The position numbers and the translations under genes are program-made. The notes beneath the pieces were generated by a model that saw only the letters and a program-made list of their open reading frames with translations, searched no databases and was not told the DNA's origin. DNA of 64,000 nucleotides from CAZSDU01 sp964605775 (GTDB lineage Bacteria > Bacteroidota > Bacteroidia > Bacteroidales > FEN-979), in NCBI GenBank assembly GCA_964605775.1, contig CAZSDU010000004.1, positions 78,803 through 142,802 on the forward strand, written 5' to 3'. Of this stretch, positions 1 through 9,098 are shown piece by piece (position 1 is the stretch's first letter; each line of letters opens with the position of its first letter).

Positions 1-2775
1 TACAGGAATTCCTATATTCTCATAACGCGTATCATTTTCGAACACATCTCGGATTACCGGGAAAGTACGCTGGGCAATGGATTCACATTTTAGTTTATAC
101 TGTTTGTAAACATGGGTATATAAAGTATCCACGATCTCCTCAGCATTCAGCGAAGAGAATTCCTTATCATTCACCGGGGAGTCGGCCGCAAATTCTTTGA
201 TCAATTCCATTTTGAATCCATCGAAGTCGCGGCTATCGTAATGGTCGAGAACGATGGTTTCGCATACATCATAGATCATATTTGAAATATCCACAGCCAG
301 CCTGTCCCCGAATAATGCATGATGCCGTTTTTTATAGATCGCTTCACGTTGCACATTCATTACGTCATCATACTCCAGCAATCGCTTACGGATGCCAAAA
401 TTATTTTCTTCCACCTTCTTCTGTGCCCTCTCTATGGATTTGGTGATCATGGAATGCTGAATGACTTCCCCGTCTTCAATGCCCATACGGTCCATGATCT
501 TGGCAATACGTTCTGAACCGAACATCCGCATCAAATCATCTTCAAGAGAAACGAAAAACTGTGAACTACCCGGGTCTCCCTGACGACCGGCACGCCCTCT
601 TAACTGACGATCCACACGCCTGGATTCATGACGTTCTGTACCTATGATGGCCAATCCGCCTGCTTCCTTAACCCCGGGACCCAGTTTGATGTCAGTACCA
701 CGACCTGCCATATTGGTCGCAATGGTCACGGTTCCGGCATGACCAGCTTCAGCCACAATATCAGCTTCCCTGGCATGCAACTTGGCATTGAGCACATTGT
801 GTGAAATATTTTTCCGTTTCAGCATACGGCTGAGTAATTCTGAAGTTTCGACTGATGTCGTTCCGACCAGAACCGGGCGCCCGCCCTTCACCAGTTTTTC
901 AATTTCATCGATGACGGCATTGAATTTTTCACGTTTGGTCTTGTACACCAGATCTTCACGGTCGTCACGGACCACCCGTTTATTGGTAGGGATAACGACT
1001 ACGTCAAGCTTATAGATATCCCAGAACTCACCAGCCTCCGTTTCAGCCGTACCGGTCATCCCGGCCAGTTTCTTATACATGCGGAAGTAATTCTGGAGGG
1101 TAATCGTGGCATAGGTCTGAGTAGCCGCTTCAATTTTAACGCTTTCCTTGGCTTCAATGGCCTGATGCAAACCGTCAGAGTATCTCCTGCCTTCAAGGAT
1201 TCGACCGGTTTGTTCATCAACGATCTTGACTTTATTGTCCATCACGACATATTCCACATCTTTCTCGAACAGGGCATAGGCTTTGATCAACTGGTTGACG
1301 GTATGAACCCTTTCCGCCTTGATGGCATAATCGCGGAGCATGGCTTCTTTCTTTTCCAGCTTTTCTCTATCCGAGAGTTTCTGGCGCTCTAAATCCGCTA
1401 TAACCGATCCGATATCCGGAAGAATATAGAAAGTGGGATCCTCATAGGATTCGGTTAGCAGGTCAATTCCTTTTTCACGTAGTTCTATAGTATTGCTTTT
1501 TTCATCGATCACAAAAAACAATTCATCATCAATGATGTGCATATTTTTAGCTTGCTCAGCAAGGTAGAAATTCTCTGTTTTTTGCATCAGTGCCCTCATG
1601 CCGGGTTCACTGAGAAATTTGATCAGGGCTTTATTTTTCGGTAATCCATGGTGGGCTCTGAGCAGTTGTTCCCCTGCCCGTTTCATGTTTTCCGAGTGAT
1701 TCGGATCTTCAGAAAGTGATTTTGCTTCGGAAAGAAGTTTGGTGACGAGGTTACGCTGAGCGGTGTACAGCTTGATCACATTGGGTTTCAGGTCATCAAA
1801 AAGCTGATTTTCTCCTTTGGGGGTCGGACCAGAGATAATCAGAGGAGTACGGGCATCATCAATCAGCACAGAATCAACTTCGTCAACAATGGCATAATTA
1901 TGGGGTCTTTGCACAAGTTCTTCCGGATTACCGGTCATATTGTCACGCAGATAATCGAACCCAAATTCATTGTTGGTCCCATACGTAATATCTGCCATGT
2001 AAGCATTGCGTCTTGCTTCTGAATTGGGTTCGTGTCTATCAATGCAATCGACTTTCAATCCGTGGAATTCGAAGAGGGTTCCCATCCATTCGGAGTCGCG
2101 TTTTGCCAGGTAATCATTGACGGTTACAAGGTGTACTCCTTTTCCGGAAAGAGCGTTCAAATATACCGGCAGGGTGGCGACCAGCGTTTTTCCTTCTCCG
2201 GTAGCCATTTCTGCTATTTTCCCTTCATGGAGTACGACGCCTCCGATCAACTGACAGTCATAGTGGACCATATCCCACTTGATTCTGTTACCTCCAGCCA
2301 TCCAGGAGTTACTGTATCTTGCCCTGTCCCCTTCAATCACCACGTTGTTCTTTTTTGCAGCCAGGTCGCGATCCATCTGGGAAGCCATGACTTCCACGAA
2401 TTCATTCTCAAAAAACCTTCTGGCTGTGTCTTTCATTACGGCAAAAGCTTCCGGTAAAATTTCGTGGAGGACTTCCTGGGTCAGCTCATAGCTTTCCTTT
2501 TCCAGATGATCCAGGTGGGTATATAATCTTTCCTTTTCTTCGATGTCGATTTCATCGCTGTTCAGGCTTGCACGAAGCGCGGAGATTTCATTTTCTTTGT
2601 CCGAAATATAATGCTGAATTCTTTGTTTGAACTCCGAAGTTTTGTTACGCAGTTCATCATTCGACATTTCCTTTATGATTTCGTATGCAGCTAATGCCCT
2701 TTCAATCTGGGGATCAATCGCTTTAATGTCTCTCTGGGATTTATTGCCCAGCATTTTTTTTAAAAAATCTATCAT
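1..2775 (-). CDS. secA: Preprotein translocase ATPase SecA (3' part cut by window edge)
   Basis: SecA is the cytoplasmic ATPase that drives unfolded preproteins through SecYEG. The frame reads without a stop from the ATG at 2775 to base 1, giving 925 codons; the C-terminal end lies outside the window. Visible motifs are the Walker A region MATGEGKTLVATLP, the DEVDSVLIDDARTPLI Walker B and nucleotide-site region, GMTGTAETEAGEF, and the motif VI helicase block GRAGRQGDPGSSQFF. The N-terminus MIDFLKKMLGNKSQRD is typical of the family. It is the last gene in the window of the run coaD, TlpA-like gene, secA, with a 44-base gap upstream that holds only a small hairpin. Identification is secure; whether the C-terminal zinc-binding tail is present cannot be seen. 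Confidence 0.97.
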   Translation of the reverse strand, partial: MIDFLKKMLGNKSQRDIKAIDPQIERALAAYEIIKEMSNDELRNKTSEFKQRIQHYISDKENEISALRASLNSDEIDIEEKERLYTHLDHLEKESYELTQEVLHEILPEAFAVMKDTARRFFENEFVEVMASQMDRDLAAKKNNVVIEGDRARYSNSWMAGGNRIKWDMVHYDCQLIGGVVLHEGKIAEMATGEGKTLVATLPVYLNALSGKGVHLVTVNDYLAKRDSEWMGTLFEFHGLKVDCIDRHEPNSEARRNAYMADITYGTNNEFGFDYLRDNMTGNPEELVQRPHNYAIVDEVDSVLIDDARTPLIISGPTPKGENQLFDDLKPNVIKLYTAQRNLVTKLLSEAKSLSEDPNHSENMKRAGEQLLRAHHGLPKNKALIKFLSEPGMRALMQKTENFYLAEQAKNMHIIDDELFFVIDEKSNTIELREKGIDLLTESYEDPTFYILPDIGSVIADLERQKLSDREKLEKKEAMLRDYAIKAERVHTVNQLIKAYALFEKDVEYVVMDNKVKIVDEQTGRILEGRRYSDGLHQAIEAKESVKIEAATQTYATITLQNYFRMYKKLAGMTGTAETEAGEFWDIYKLDVVVIPTNKRVVRDDREDLVYKTKREKFNAVIDEIEKLVKGGRPVLVGTTSVETSELLSRMLKRKNISHNVLNAKLHAREADIVAEAGHAGTVTIATNMAGRGTDIKLGPGVKEAGGLAIIGTERHESRRVDRQLRGRAGRQGDPGSSQFFVSLEDDLMRMFGSERIAKIMDRMGIEDGEVIQHSMITKSIERAQKKVEENNFGIRKRLLEYDDVMNVQREAIYKKRHHALFGDRLAVDISNMIYDVCETIVLDHYDSRDFDGFKMELIKEFAADSPVNDKEFSSLNAEEIVDTLYTHVYKQYKLKCESIAQRTFPVIRDVFENDTRYENIGIPV

Positions 2776-2790
2776 ACTTTATCCATATGT

Positions 2791-2803
2791 CAGGCAAAGC
2801 CTG
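2791..2803. other. Small perfect hairpin between TlpA-like gene and secA
   Basis: CAGGC AAA GCCTG forms a perfect 5-bp stem with a 3-base loop in the 44-base gap upstream of secA. The T-rich run lies on the plus-strand side, the wrong side for a terminator of the minus-strand operon. Its role is unknown; it may be chance. Confidence 0.3.
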
Positions 2804-2819
2804 TTTATCTTATTTCAAT

Positions 2820-4214
2820 TTAATTTCCGAGTACTTTTTTTATGGGTGCCTCGAATCCATCCCCCGGTATTTCCGCCTCATAGCTGAAAATATTTCCTTG
2901 CGCATCAATCAGCACATAAAGCGGATAGGATCTGACATTATAGTTGATGAGTACCTCCACAGAAGTCCCAATATGCAGAAATTGCCAGGGAAAATTTTGT
3001 TTTTGTTTCAGAAAGTACTGCATGGTCAGTAAGTATTTATCCGCTGAAACCGCCAGGAAAATAATCTCATCCCTGAATCGGTCCGTTAGGGACAATAAGC
3101 GTTCCATATCATTCAGACAGCTACTGCAATTGGTGGTCCAAAACCAGAGCAGTACCGGTTTGCCCTTGAATTGGCTCAGGGAAACCTGTTTTCCATTTAA
3201 ATCGGTCAGCTTAAAATCCGTTGCCGGTGTACCCGGTTTCAGCCAGGTAAGGAATTGGGTCAAATCCCATGCCAGAAGTTTATTGTCAGGAAATTTTGTT
3301 TGCTGCTGAATTAAAAGCAAGGTCCTGAGAATATCCTGAAGGGGATAATCTTTTGTATTGCTGAATTCCAGCAAACCAAAAATCAGCAGAAGTTCCCTGA
3401 ACTGCACATCCATGAGCAGGGTATCACGGCCAAGGATTTTCATCAGGCCGGCATAAGGATCTGTTCCTGATAAGATTGCTTTATAATCGGTTCTTCGTAA
3501 ATCCCTGGAAGTTGCGGTAAGGTATTTTTTAAAAAAGTTTTGAAAAAACTCCATATATTCCGGATTGTTATACAGCACTGCTTGCTTATAGAAATATTTC
3601 CGGGCAAGCTGGGTATGACTTCCTGACATGGCAGCTTGTTCAATGGAAGCTAGTTTATATTTGCAGTAATCTTTAAAAAACGGATTGGATACTGCTGTAA
3701 ATGTATTCGCAATCCGAAGGCGGAAAGTGTCAAGAAGCGATCTGTTTCTTTCCTGGTAAATCTGATTGAAATGTTCCAGGACAAAACCATCATAAAGTTC
3801 ATTAAACGCGATGATGGCATGGTTCAGTTCAGCGGGATCCGAATTGCGGAAACTGATCTCAAGGCTCTGGGATTGTGAAAAAGGATTGATGTCTTTTTCA
3901 TTTCTTTCATTTAGGGCTAAAATGCCGATCTCATAGGCTGCTCCCGGTTCGAGGAACAATTCAGCTTTATGGCAATCCACAGAAAGGATGGCGCAGAATG
4001 TCTGATCGACATCAAACTGCAAATTGAATTCTCCCTTCTTCCCGATCGTGGTTTCTGCCAGAGGGATCGTCCAATGGCTGATCAAGCTGCACATACGACT
4101 GATCCTGATGATTCTTCCCCCAGCTCCCGGCAACTCGCCGGAAATGAAAGTGGTCTTGGCATGAGCAGCAAAAAAAGTCAAAACCATGAGCAAGGATATC
4201 ATCAGTCGACGCAT
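2820..4214 (-). CDS. TlpA-like thioredoxin-fold lipid/periplasmic protein
   Basis: A 464-residue exported protein with an N-terminal signal peptide (MRRLMISLLMVLTFFAAHA). Residues about 20-110 look like the beta-rich N-terminal region common in Bacteroidota TlpA proteins, followed by a helical middle. The last ~140 residues form a thioredoxin fold: WFWTTNCSSCLNDME carries a CSSC redox pair at residues 363-366, with a cis-proline candidate in RSYPLYVLID near 431. Family members act as periplasmic thiol-disulfide oxidoreductases, but the client is unknown. CSSC differs from the CPxC active site usual in strong reductants. It lies 12 bases after coaD and is probably co-transcribed with it and secA. 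Confidence 0.8.
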   Translation of the reverse strand: MRRLMISLLMVLTFFAAHAKTTFISGELPGAGGRIIRISRMCSLISHWTIPLAETTIGKKGEFNLQFDVDQTFCAILSVDCHKAELFLEPGAAYEIGILALNERNEKDINPFSQSQSLEISFRNSDPAELNHAIIAFNELYDGFVLEHFNQIYQERNRSLLDTFRLRIANTFTAVSNPFFKDYCKYKLASIEQAAMSGSHTQLARKYFYKQAVLYNNPEYMEFFQNFFKKYLTATSRDLRRTDYKAILSGTDPYAGLMKILGRDTLLMDVQFRELLLIFGLLEFSNTKDYPLQDILRTLLLIQQQTKFPDNKLLAWDLTQFLTWLKPGTPATDFKLTDLNGKQVSLSQFKGKPVLLWFWTTNCSSCLNDMERLLSLTDRFRDEIIFLAVSADKYLLTMQYFLKQKQNFPWQFLHIGTSVEVLINYNVRSYPLYVLIDAQGNIFSYEAEIPGDGFEAPIKKVLGN

Positions 4215-4226
4215 AGCGTATGTTGA

Positions 4227-4685
4227 TTAAAGTATGACCCCGGATGGAAGGAACCGGGTTACATTCCCCCCGTTACGCACAATATCCCTGACGATGGAAG
4301 AACTCAGCGAGGCGAATTCAGGATTGGCCAGTAAGAAAACCGTTTCCAGTTCGGGAAACATATCTTTGTTCATCTGTCCGATTCCGCGTTCAAATTCAAA
4401 ATCCGCAGAATTGCGTAAACCCCTCAGGATATATCCAGCTCCCGTCTTGCGGCAGAAATCTATGGTCAAACCGGTATACTGCATGACTTCGATCTTTGCC
4501 TGATGTTTAAACACGGTGTTGAGCCAGGCGATGCGTTGATCAAGGGAAAAGAGATTCCTTTTCTCTGCGTTTTCGCCAATGGCCACAATAATTTTATCAA
4601 ATAAGGGCAATGCTCTTAAAATAATGGATTCATGACCACGGGTTATCGGATCAAAGGAACCCGGAAAAACAGCGATCCTTTCCAT
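4227..4685 (-). CDS. coaD: Pantetheine-phosphate adenylyltransferase
   Basis: CoaD transfers AMP from ATP to 4'-phosphopantetheine, the penultimate step of coenzyme A synthesis, in the cytoplasm. The 152-residue length fits the family (about 160). The N-terminus AVFPGSFDPITRGHESII contains the nucleotidyltransferase signature with the TxGH-type motif (TRGH at 15-18), and SSSIVRDIV matches the ISSSxVR signature near the C-terminus. LRGLRNSADFEFE is the typical substrate-binding region. It is the first gene of the run coaD, TlpA-like, secA, with a good promoter element just upstream. Confidence 0.95.
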   Translation of the reverse strand: MERIAVFPGSFDPITRGHESIILRALPLFDKIIVAIGENAEKRNLFSLDQRIAWLNTVFKHQAKIEVMQYTGLTIDFCRKTGAGYILRGLRNSADFEFERGIGQMNKDMFPELETVFLLANPEFASLSSSIVRDIVRNGGNVTRFLPSGVIL

Positions 4686-4705
4686 CTCTGATTTCTTAGA
4701 TTCAA

Positions 4706-4713
4706 CAAAGATA
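4706..4713 (-). promoter_or_regulatory. Promoter -7 element for coaD operon
   Basis: On the minus strand this reads TATCTTTG, matching the Bacteroidota -7 consensus TAnnTTTG, 20 bases upstream of the coaD start. No TTTG -33 element is visible at the usual spacing. Confidence 0.5.
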
Positions 4714-4736
4714 ATAAAAAGGAAGTGAACCGGAAA

Positions 4737-5519
4737 TTACTCAAAAGTGAAAGAAAGCTGGAAAATTTTTGAACTCAGCTTATCGATGGAATCAGTATAA
4801 AGGTTACGTTCTCTTTTCAGAACATCCATGAAGCCATACATCATTTTCAATTCAATCCCCATTTTAAACCATTCATTATAAAAATCAAACCCCACACCGG
4901 CAGTGACATAGAAATCATTCTGGTTAAATTTTACGATCTTCTGATCACGGTTCTTTTGTTCCCGTTTTTTGGCCTGGGAGGCCAGGTCAAGGGTGTATTG
5001 CACTCCGCCCATGAGGTAGGCCTGGAAGTTATTATAACGTTTTGATTTATATTTAATTTCAATAGGAAAGTTGATGTAGGTAGAGGGTATTTTTTTGGTT
5101 ATATTCAGCGTCAGGGTATCTGTTTTACGGAAAGTTTGTACGGAGTACAGCAGGCTTCTGTCGCCAAAGGTCAGGGAGGGAATAAAACGCAGGTTAAAAT
5201 GATCTCCCATCCGCATATCGCTGACAATGCTAATCACGAATCCAGGAACCGGGCTGGACTGAACAGAAAGAACACGAGCTGAATCAGGAAGCGGAAGAAT
5301 ATCCGGAATATAGGTTGAGTCGAATATATGGGTGCGAAGGTCTGCAATGGGTTTAATGGTCACAAAACTTTGACTTACCCCAAGCACAAATCCAAAATGG
5401 AAGGTTTCTTCCTCGTAATGAGGCATATTCAACACCACATTGCGCTGAGATCTTCCCTGAAAAGGAACCAGGCTGGCAATCAGTACAAGAAAAACGATAA
5501 GTGAGTGCAGAATTTTCAA
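4737..5519 (-). CDS. porT: PorT-like outer-membrane beta-barrel protein (type IX secretion)
   Basis: A 260-residue protein with a signal peptide (MKILHSLIVFLVLIASLVPFQG) and alternating beta-strand pattern ending in FQLSFTFE, a C-terminal aromatic as in outer-membrane barrels. Motifs such as YINFPIEIKYKSKRYNNF and FYVTAGVGFDFYN match the PorT family, which is needed for type IX secretion in Porphyromonas. The gene lies directly downstream of ubiE, and that porT-ubiE pairing is common in Bacteroidota. The three proteins with type IX sorting domains elsewhere in the window fit this. Assignment rests on fold, length and neighbourhood. Confidence 0.75.
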   Translation of the reverse strand: MKILHSLIVFLVLIASLVPFQGRSQRNVVLNMPHYEEETFHFGFVLGVSQSFVTIKPIADLRTHIFDSTYIPDILPLPDSARVLSVQSSPVPGFVISIVSDMRMGDHFNLRFIPSLTFGDRSLLYSVQTFRKTDTLTLNITKKIPSTYINFPIEIKYKSKRYNNFQAYLMGGVQYTLDLASQAKKREQKNRDQKIVKFNQNDFYVTAGVGFDFYNEWFKMGIELKMMYGFMDVLKRERNLYTDSIDKLSSKIFQLSFTFE

Positions 5520-5565
5520 GTGATCATGCAGGTTTTAGTGTAAGGATAACGCAAATTCAGGGAAA

Positions 5566-6261
5566 TTATTTTTCCGCCCAATAGATGGATGCAATTCCCA
5601 TGGTCAGGCTTTTTCTTCCGGTATTTTTCAGGCCAAGGTCATCCAGGATAGTCATAAAACTGTTTCCGGAAGGAAAGGATGCAACGGAATCAGGAAGGTA
5701 ATGATAGGCTTCAGGATGGTGTGAGATCAGTCGGCCGAACAGCGGAATAATCAACCGGGAATATACCTGATAACACGGTCTGACGGGAAAGGAGGCCGGA
5801 TGGGAGAACTCAAGGATAAGCAGTATCCCGCCCGGATGAAGAACACGCTTCATTTCCATCAGTCCAAGCCGGAGATTTTCAAAATTTCTCACTCCGAATG
5901 CAACCGTAACCGCATCAAAGGTATCATCAGGAAACGGTAATGCTTCGGCATCTCCAGGGAGCAGTGAAATCAGATCTCCAAGACCTGCTGCTGTAATTTT
6001 TTCATCTGCCAGACCAAGCATTTTTTCGGAGATGTCGATCCCGGTAATTTTCCGGGGATGAGCTTCGGTCATGGCAATGGCCAGGTCGGCAGTGCCGGTA
6101 GCGACATCGAGTATGGTCTCCGGATGTCTGGCAGCAAGTATTCTGATCATTTCCTTTCTCCATTTCCTGTCGATGCCAAACGACAAAAAATGATTAATAA
6201 AATCGTAATGTTGAGAGATTTCGTCAAACATTTTCCTGACGATCTCTTTTTTTTCTTTCAT
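5566..6261 (-). CDS. ubiE: Demethylmenaquinone methyltransferase
   Basis: UbiE/MenG methylates demethylmenaquinone with S-adenosylmethionine in the last step of menaquinone synthesis. The 231-residue product has the family N-terminal KMFDEISQHYDFINHFLSFG, the SAM-binding motif I LDVATGTADLAIA, motif II-like DTFDAVTVAFGVRNFEN and MKRVLHPGGILLILEFS. The ATG at 6261 is chosen because the homologous region begins at MKEKKEIV; an in-frame ATG at 6303 would add 14 unrelated residues. Menaquinone suits an anaerobic respirer or fermenter. It sits upstream of the porT-like gene. Confidence 0.93.
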   Translation of the reverse strand: MKEKKEIVRKMFDEISQHYDFINHFLSFGIDRKWRKEMIRILAARHPETILDVATGTADLAIAMTEAHPRKITGIDISEKMLGLADEKITAAGLGDLISLLPGDAEALPFPDDTFDAVTVAFGVRNFENLRLGLMEMKRVLHPGGILLILEFSHPASFPVRPCYQVYSRLIIPLFGRLISHHPEAYHYLPDSVASFPSGNSFMTILDDLGLKNTGRKSLTMGIASIYWAEK

Positions 6262-6329
6262 GGAGAATAGAATGAAAAAGGGATTATCTGCTATTAAAGA
6301 CAATCCCCTCTGAATGATGAGTCAAAGTG

Positions 6330-7166
6330 TCAAGCGCCCAGCTGAAGGCGTTTAAATTCCGTTACCGTAAGATCTTTATCCTGTTCAGCTATATATTGTC
6401 TGACGGTTTTCTTTGTATCCTTGATAAAATCCTGGTTAAGTAATGTACTGTCCTTGAAAAATTTATTCAGTTTTCCTGCAGCGATTTTTTCCAGCATTTC
6501 TTCCGGTTTTCCTTCCTGTCTGGCCTGTTCTTTACCAATTTCCATCTCGCGGTCTATGATTTCCCTGGAAACGTTTTCTTTATCCACGGCAACAGGGTTC
6601 ATGGCAGCGACCTGCATGGCCAGTTCATGTCCCACTTCAAGTACGTTTTTTGCATTTTTATTATTCATTCCGATGATGGTGGCCAGGCGGTTCCCAAAAT
6701 GGTTATACGCAAAAACGATGGGGGCTTCAATGATCTCGTAATGGGCAATCTGCATTTTCTCACCTGTTTTCCCAAGCATTTCATTCAACTTCTCTGCTGC
6801 CGTCAGGGAGCCGATTTTAAGTGACATACATTCTGCCAGGGTTTTGATTCTTGCAGCGACGCCCTGATCAAGAATATCTTTGGCAAATTGTTTAAATTCT
6901 TCGTTCTTGGCGACGAAATCCGTTTCACAATTGACCATGATCACGGCGCCATAAGTTTTATCAACAGTCGTTTTCGACATAACGAAACCTTCATTGGCAT
7001 CGCGGTCGGCACGTTTTCCTGCGACTTTCTGACCTTTTTTCCTAAGGTTATCAATGGCTTTATCAAAATCCCCATCAGATTCCTGAAGGGCTTTTTTACA
7101 ATCCATCATCCCAGCGCCAGTCATCTGGCGTAATTTATTAACATCTGCAGCAGTAATATTGATCAT
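6330..7166 (-). CDS. tsf: Translation elongation factor Ts
   Basis: EF-Ts is the guanine nucleotide exchange factor that recycles EF-Tu. The 278-residue product starts with the UBA-like domain (VNKLRQMTGAGMMDCKKAL) and has the EF-Ts signature CETDFVAKNEEFKQFA. The C-terminal dimerisation region follows, with VSREIIDREMEIGKEQ and GKLNKFFKD. It lies 11 bases downstream of rpsB in the ribosomal operon, the classical order. Confidence 0.97.
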   Translation of the reverse strand: MINITAADVNKLRQMTGAGMMDCKKALQESDGDFDKAIDNLRKKGQKVAGKRADRDANEGFVMSKTTVDKTYGAVIMVNCETDFVAKNEEFKQFAKDILDQGVAARIKTLAECMSLKIGSLTAAEKLNEMLGKTGEKMQIAHYEIIEAPIVFAYNHFGNRLATIIGMNNKNAKNVLEVGHELAMQVAAMNPVAVDKENVSREIIDREMEIGKEQARQEGKPEEMLEKIAAGKLNKFFKDSTLLNQDFIKDTKKTVRQYIAEQDKDLTVTEFKRLQLGA

Positions 7167-7177
7167 ATCGTGTAATC

Positions 7178-8104
7178 TTATTTTTTGTTGCTTTTTGCAA
7201 CCGGTTTATTGATTCTTTTTCTTGCCGGTTTGGCTTTATCTTCTTCCGCGGGTTCTATGCCCTTGATCTTTGGCACCTTTGTTTCCACAATATCCTTATT
7301 GCGGATCACCTTGACTTCGTCTTCCTCTTCTTCTGTTTCATCCAACCCATCGATCATAGCATGATCCATATCCTCTTCGCCTCTTTCATCCTCAGCAGCT
7401 TTTTTATCACGGTCGAACTTGCGTTCGATCAAACCTTCTTCTATCGCATTCACGATGGTTTCCACGATCAGTGAAATGGATTTGGAGGCATCATCGTTGG
7501 CCGGAATGGGAAAATCAACCAGACGGGGGTCGGAGTTGGTATCCACGATGGCAAAGGTGGGAATATTCAGTTTCCGGGCTTCAGCCAGGGCGATATGTTC
7601 TTTCAGGATATCAACAATAAAAATGGCGGAAGGGAGACGGTTCAGGTCGGCGATGGAACCCAGGTTTTTTTCGAGTTTAGCCCGTTCACGGGTAATGGTA
7701 AGGCGTTCTTTTTTTGACAGGTTGGTATAAGATGGGCTGCTCATCAGTTTATCAATGGAAATCATCTTTCTGACTGCCTTCCGAATGGTGGCAAAGTTGG
7801 TTAGCATTCCCCCTGGCCAACGTTCTGTAACATACGGCATATTGATACGCTTAACCTGTTCGGATACAATTTCCTTGGCTTGTTTTTTCGTAGCCACGAA
7901 AAGGACCTTTTTCCCTGATTTCGTAATCTGTTTCAGGGCATTGGCCGCCTCATCCAGTTTGTCAATGGTTTTGTAGAGATCAATGATATGGATACCATTC
8001 CGTTCCATAAAAATATAGGGCGCCATGGCAGGGTTCCATTTTCTTCTTAGGTGTCCGAAATGAACGCCTGCATCTAATAACGCATCAAAGTTTGTTCTTG
8101 GCAT
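7178..8104 (-). CDS. rpsB: 30S ribosomal protein S2
   Basis: S2 binds the back of the 30S head and is needed for translation initiation. The ATG at 8104 gives MPRTNFDALLDAGVHFGHL, the family start; an ATG at 8125 would add 7 residues. Core motifs include WNPAMAPYIFMERNGIHIID and DTNSDPRLVDFPIPANDDA. The product is 308 residues, whereas bacterial S2 is usually about 230-260. The extra part is a charged, low-complexity C-terminal tail, first acidic (DETEEEEDEVKV) and then Lys/Arg-rich. It lies between rpsI and tsf. Confidence 0.97.
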   Translation of the reverse strand: MPRTNFDALLDAGVHFGHLRRKWNPAMAPYIFMERNGIHIIDLYKTIDKLDEAANALKQITKSGKKVLFVATKKQAKEIVSEQVKRINMPYVTERWPGGMLTNFATIRKAVRKMISIDKLMSSPSYTNLSKKERLTITRERAKLEKNLGSIADLNRLPSAIFIVDILKEHIALAEARKLNIPTFAIVDTNSDPRLVDFPIPANDDASKSISLIVETIVNAIEEGLIERKFDRDKKAAEDERGEEDMDHAMIDGLDETEEEEDEVKVIRNKDIVETKVPKIKGIEPAEEDKAKPARKRINKPVAKSNKK

Positions 8105-8131
8105 ATCTTCAGTATGAAAATTCAATAAATA

Positions 8132-8518
8132 CTAACGTTTACTAAACTGGAATCTTTTACGGGCTTTCTTTTGTCCGAATTTTTTACGTTCCACCATACG
8201 GGGATCCCGCATCAGTAACCCTTTTGCTTTTAACGCCGGACGAAATTCTTCATTGATTTCGCAGAGTGCCCGTGAGATGGCCAGTGCAAGCGCTTCAGCC
8301 TGTCCGCGGATACCACCTCCATCGAGATTAACCTTAAGATCATACTTCCCCATATTTCCTGTAATTTCAAGCGGTTCAAGAACCTTGAACTGTAAAATCG
8401 GGGTTGGAAAGTATTCTTTAAAATCGCGGCCATTGACCAGGATGACTCCATTGCCTTCCTTGACAAAAATTCTTGCGATGGCTGTTTTTCTTCTGCCGAG
8501 GGCATTGATCATTTCCAT
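8132..8518 (-). CDS. rpsI: 30S ribosomal protein S9
   Basis: S9 contacts the P-site tRNA through its C-terminal tail. The 128-residue product has the S9 start ALGRRKTAIARIFVKEG, the conserved block GGGIRGQAEALALAISRAL, and a basic end KKFGQKKARKRFQFSKR whose final SKR is diagnostic. It follows rplM with a one-base gap and precedes rpsB, as in most Bacteroidota. Confidence 0.98.
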   Translation of the reverse strand: MEMINALGRRKTAIARIFVKEGNGVILVNGRDFKEYFPTPILQFKVLEPLEITGNMGKYDLKVNLDGGGIRGQAEALALAISRALCEINEEFRPALKAKGLLMRDPRMVERKKFGQKKARKRFQFSKR

Positions 8519-8519
8519 A

Positions 8520-8975
8520 TTATCTGATTGAGGTTAAGTTAATTGTTTTGGGTTGCTGTGCCTGATGAGGATGTTCCGGCCCGGCATAAACATAAAGGTT
8601 ACGGAAGAGTTCGCGGCCCAGACGGTTCTTCGGGAGCATGCCACGGATGGCTTTCTCCACCACTGCAGTAGGTTTCTTCTGGAGTAACACCTCAGGAGTG
8701 GTTTCCTTTTGTCCGCCGGGATAACCAGAATGGGAGAGATAAATTTTTTCATTCATCTTTTTTCCGGTCAGGAGGATCTTTTCTGCATTGATGACGATCA
8801 CATTGTCTCCGCAATCGGCATGGGGTGTGTAATCGGTCTTCAGTTTTCCACGGAGTAAACGAGCCACTTTGGTGGCAAGTCGTCCGAGTACCTGATTTTC
8901 TGCATCAATAAGTACCCATTCCTTGCTGGACGTTTCCTTACTGGCACTAATTGTTTTGTAACTTAGGGTATTCAT
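8520..8975 (-). CDS. rplM: 50S ribosomal protein L13
   Basis: L13 is an early-assembly protein of the large subunit. The 151-residue product contains EWVLIDAENQVLGRLAT, TPHADCGDNVIVINAEKI, the L13 signature around IRGMLPKNRLGRELFRNL, and YVYAGPEHPHQAQQP. It is the first gene of rplM-rpsI-rpsB-tsf. The strongest Bacteroidota-type promoter in this part of the window lies 25 bases upstream. Confidence 0.98.
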   Translation of the reverse strand: MNTLSYKTISASKETSSKEWVLIDAENQVLGRLATKVARLLRGKLKTDYTPHADCGDNVIVINAEKILLTGKKMNEKIYLSHSGYPGGQKETTPEVLLQKKPTAVVEKAIRGMLPKNRLGRELFRNLYVYAGPEHPHQAQQPKTINLTSIR

Positions 8976-8999
8976 GGATTTGATTCATTTTAAGGGGTG

Positions 9000-9030
9000 C
9001 AAAGATACACGTTTTATTTAAACCTCCAAA
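9000..9030 (-). promoter_or_regulatory. Promoter of the rplM-rpsI-rpsB-tsf operon
   Basis: Read on the minus strand, TTTG (9030-9027) is followed after 19 bases by TATCTTTG (9007-9000). This matches the Bacteroidota primary sigma consensus TTTG / TAnnTTTG at both elements. The rplM start codon lies 25 bases further on. Confidence 0.75.
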
Positions 9031-9098
9031 GGAATCCGTAAAGGGAATGCGACAAAATTTGAGTTATCCCTAATTATATTACAATTTTTAATACCTTT

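Noticed and set aside
2032..2457. A 141-codon open frame on the plus strand
   Set aside because: It is the antisense frame of secA, which is certain from its helicase motifs.
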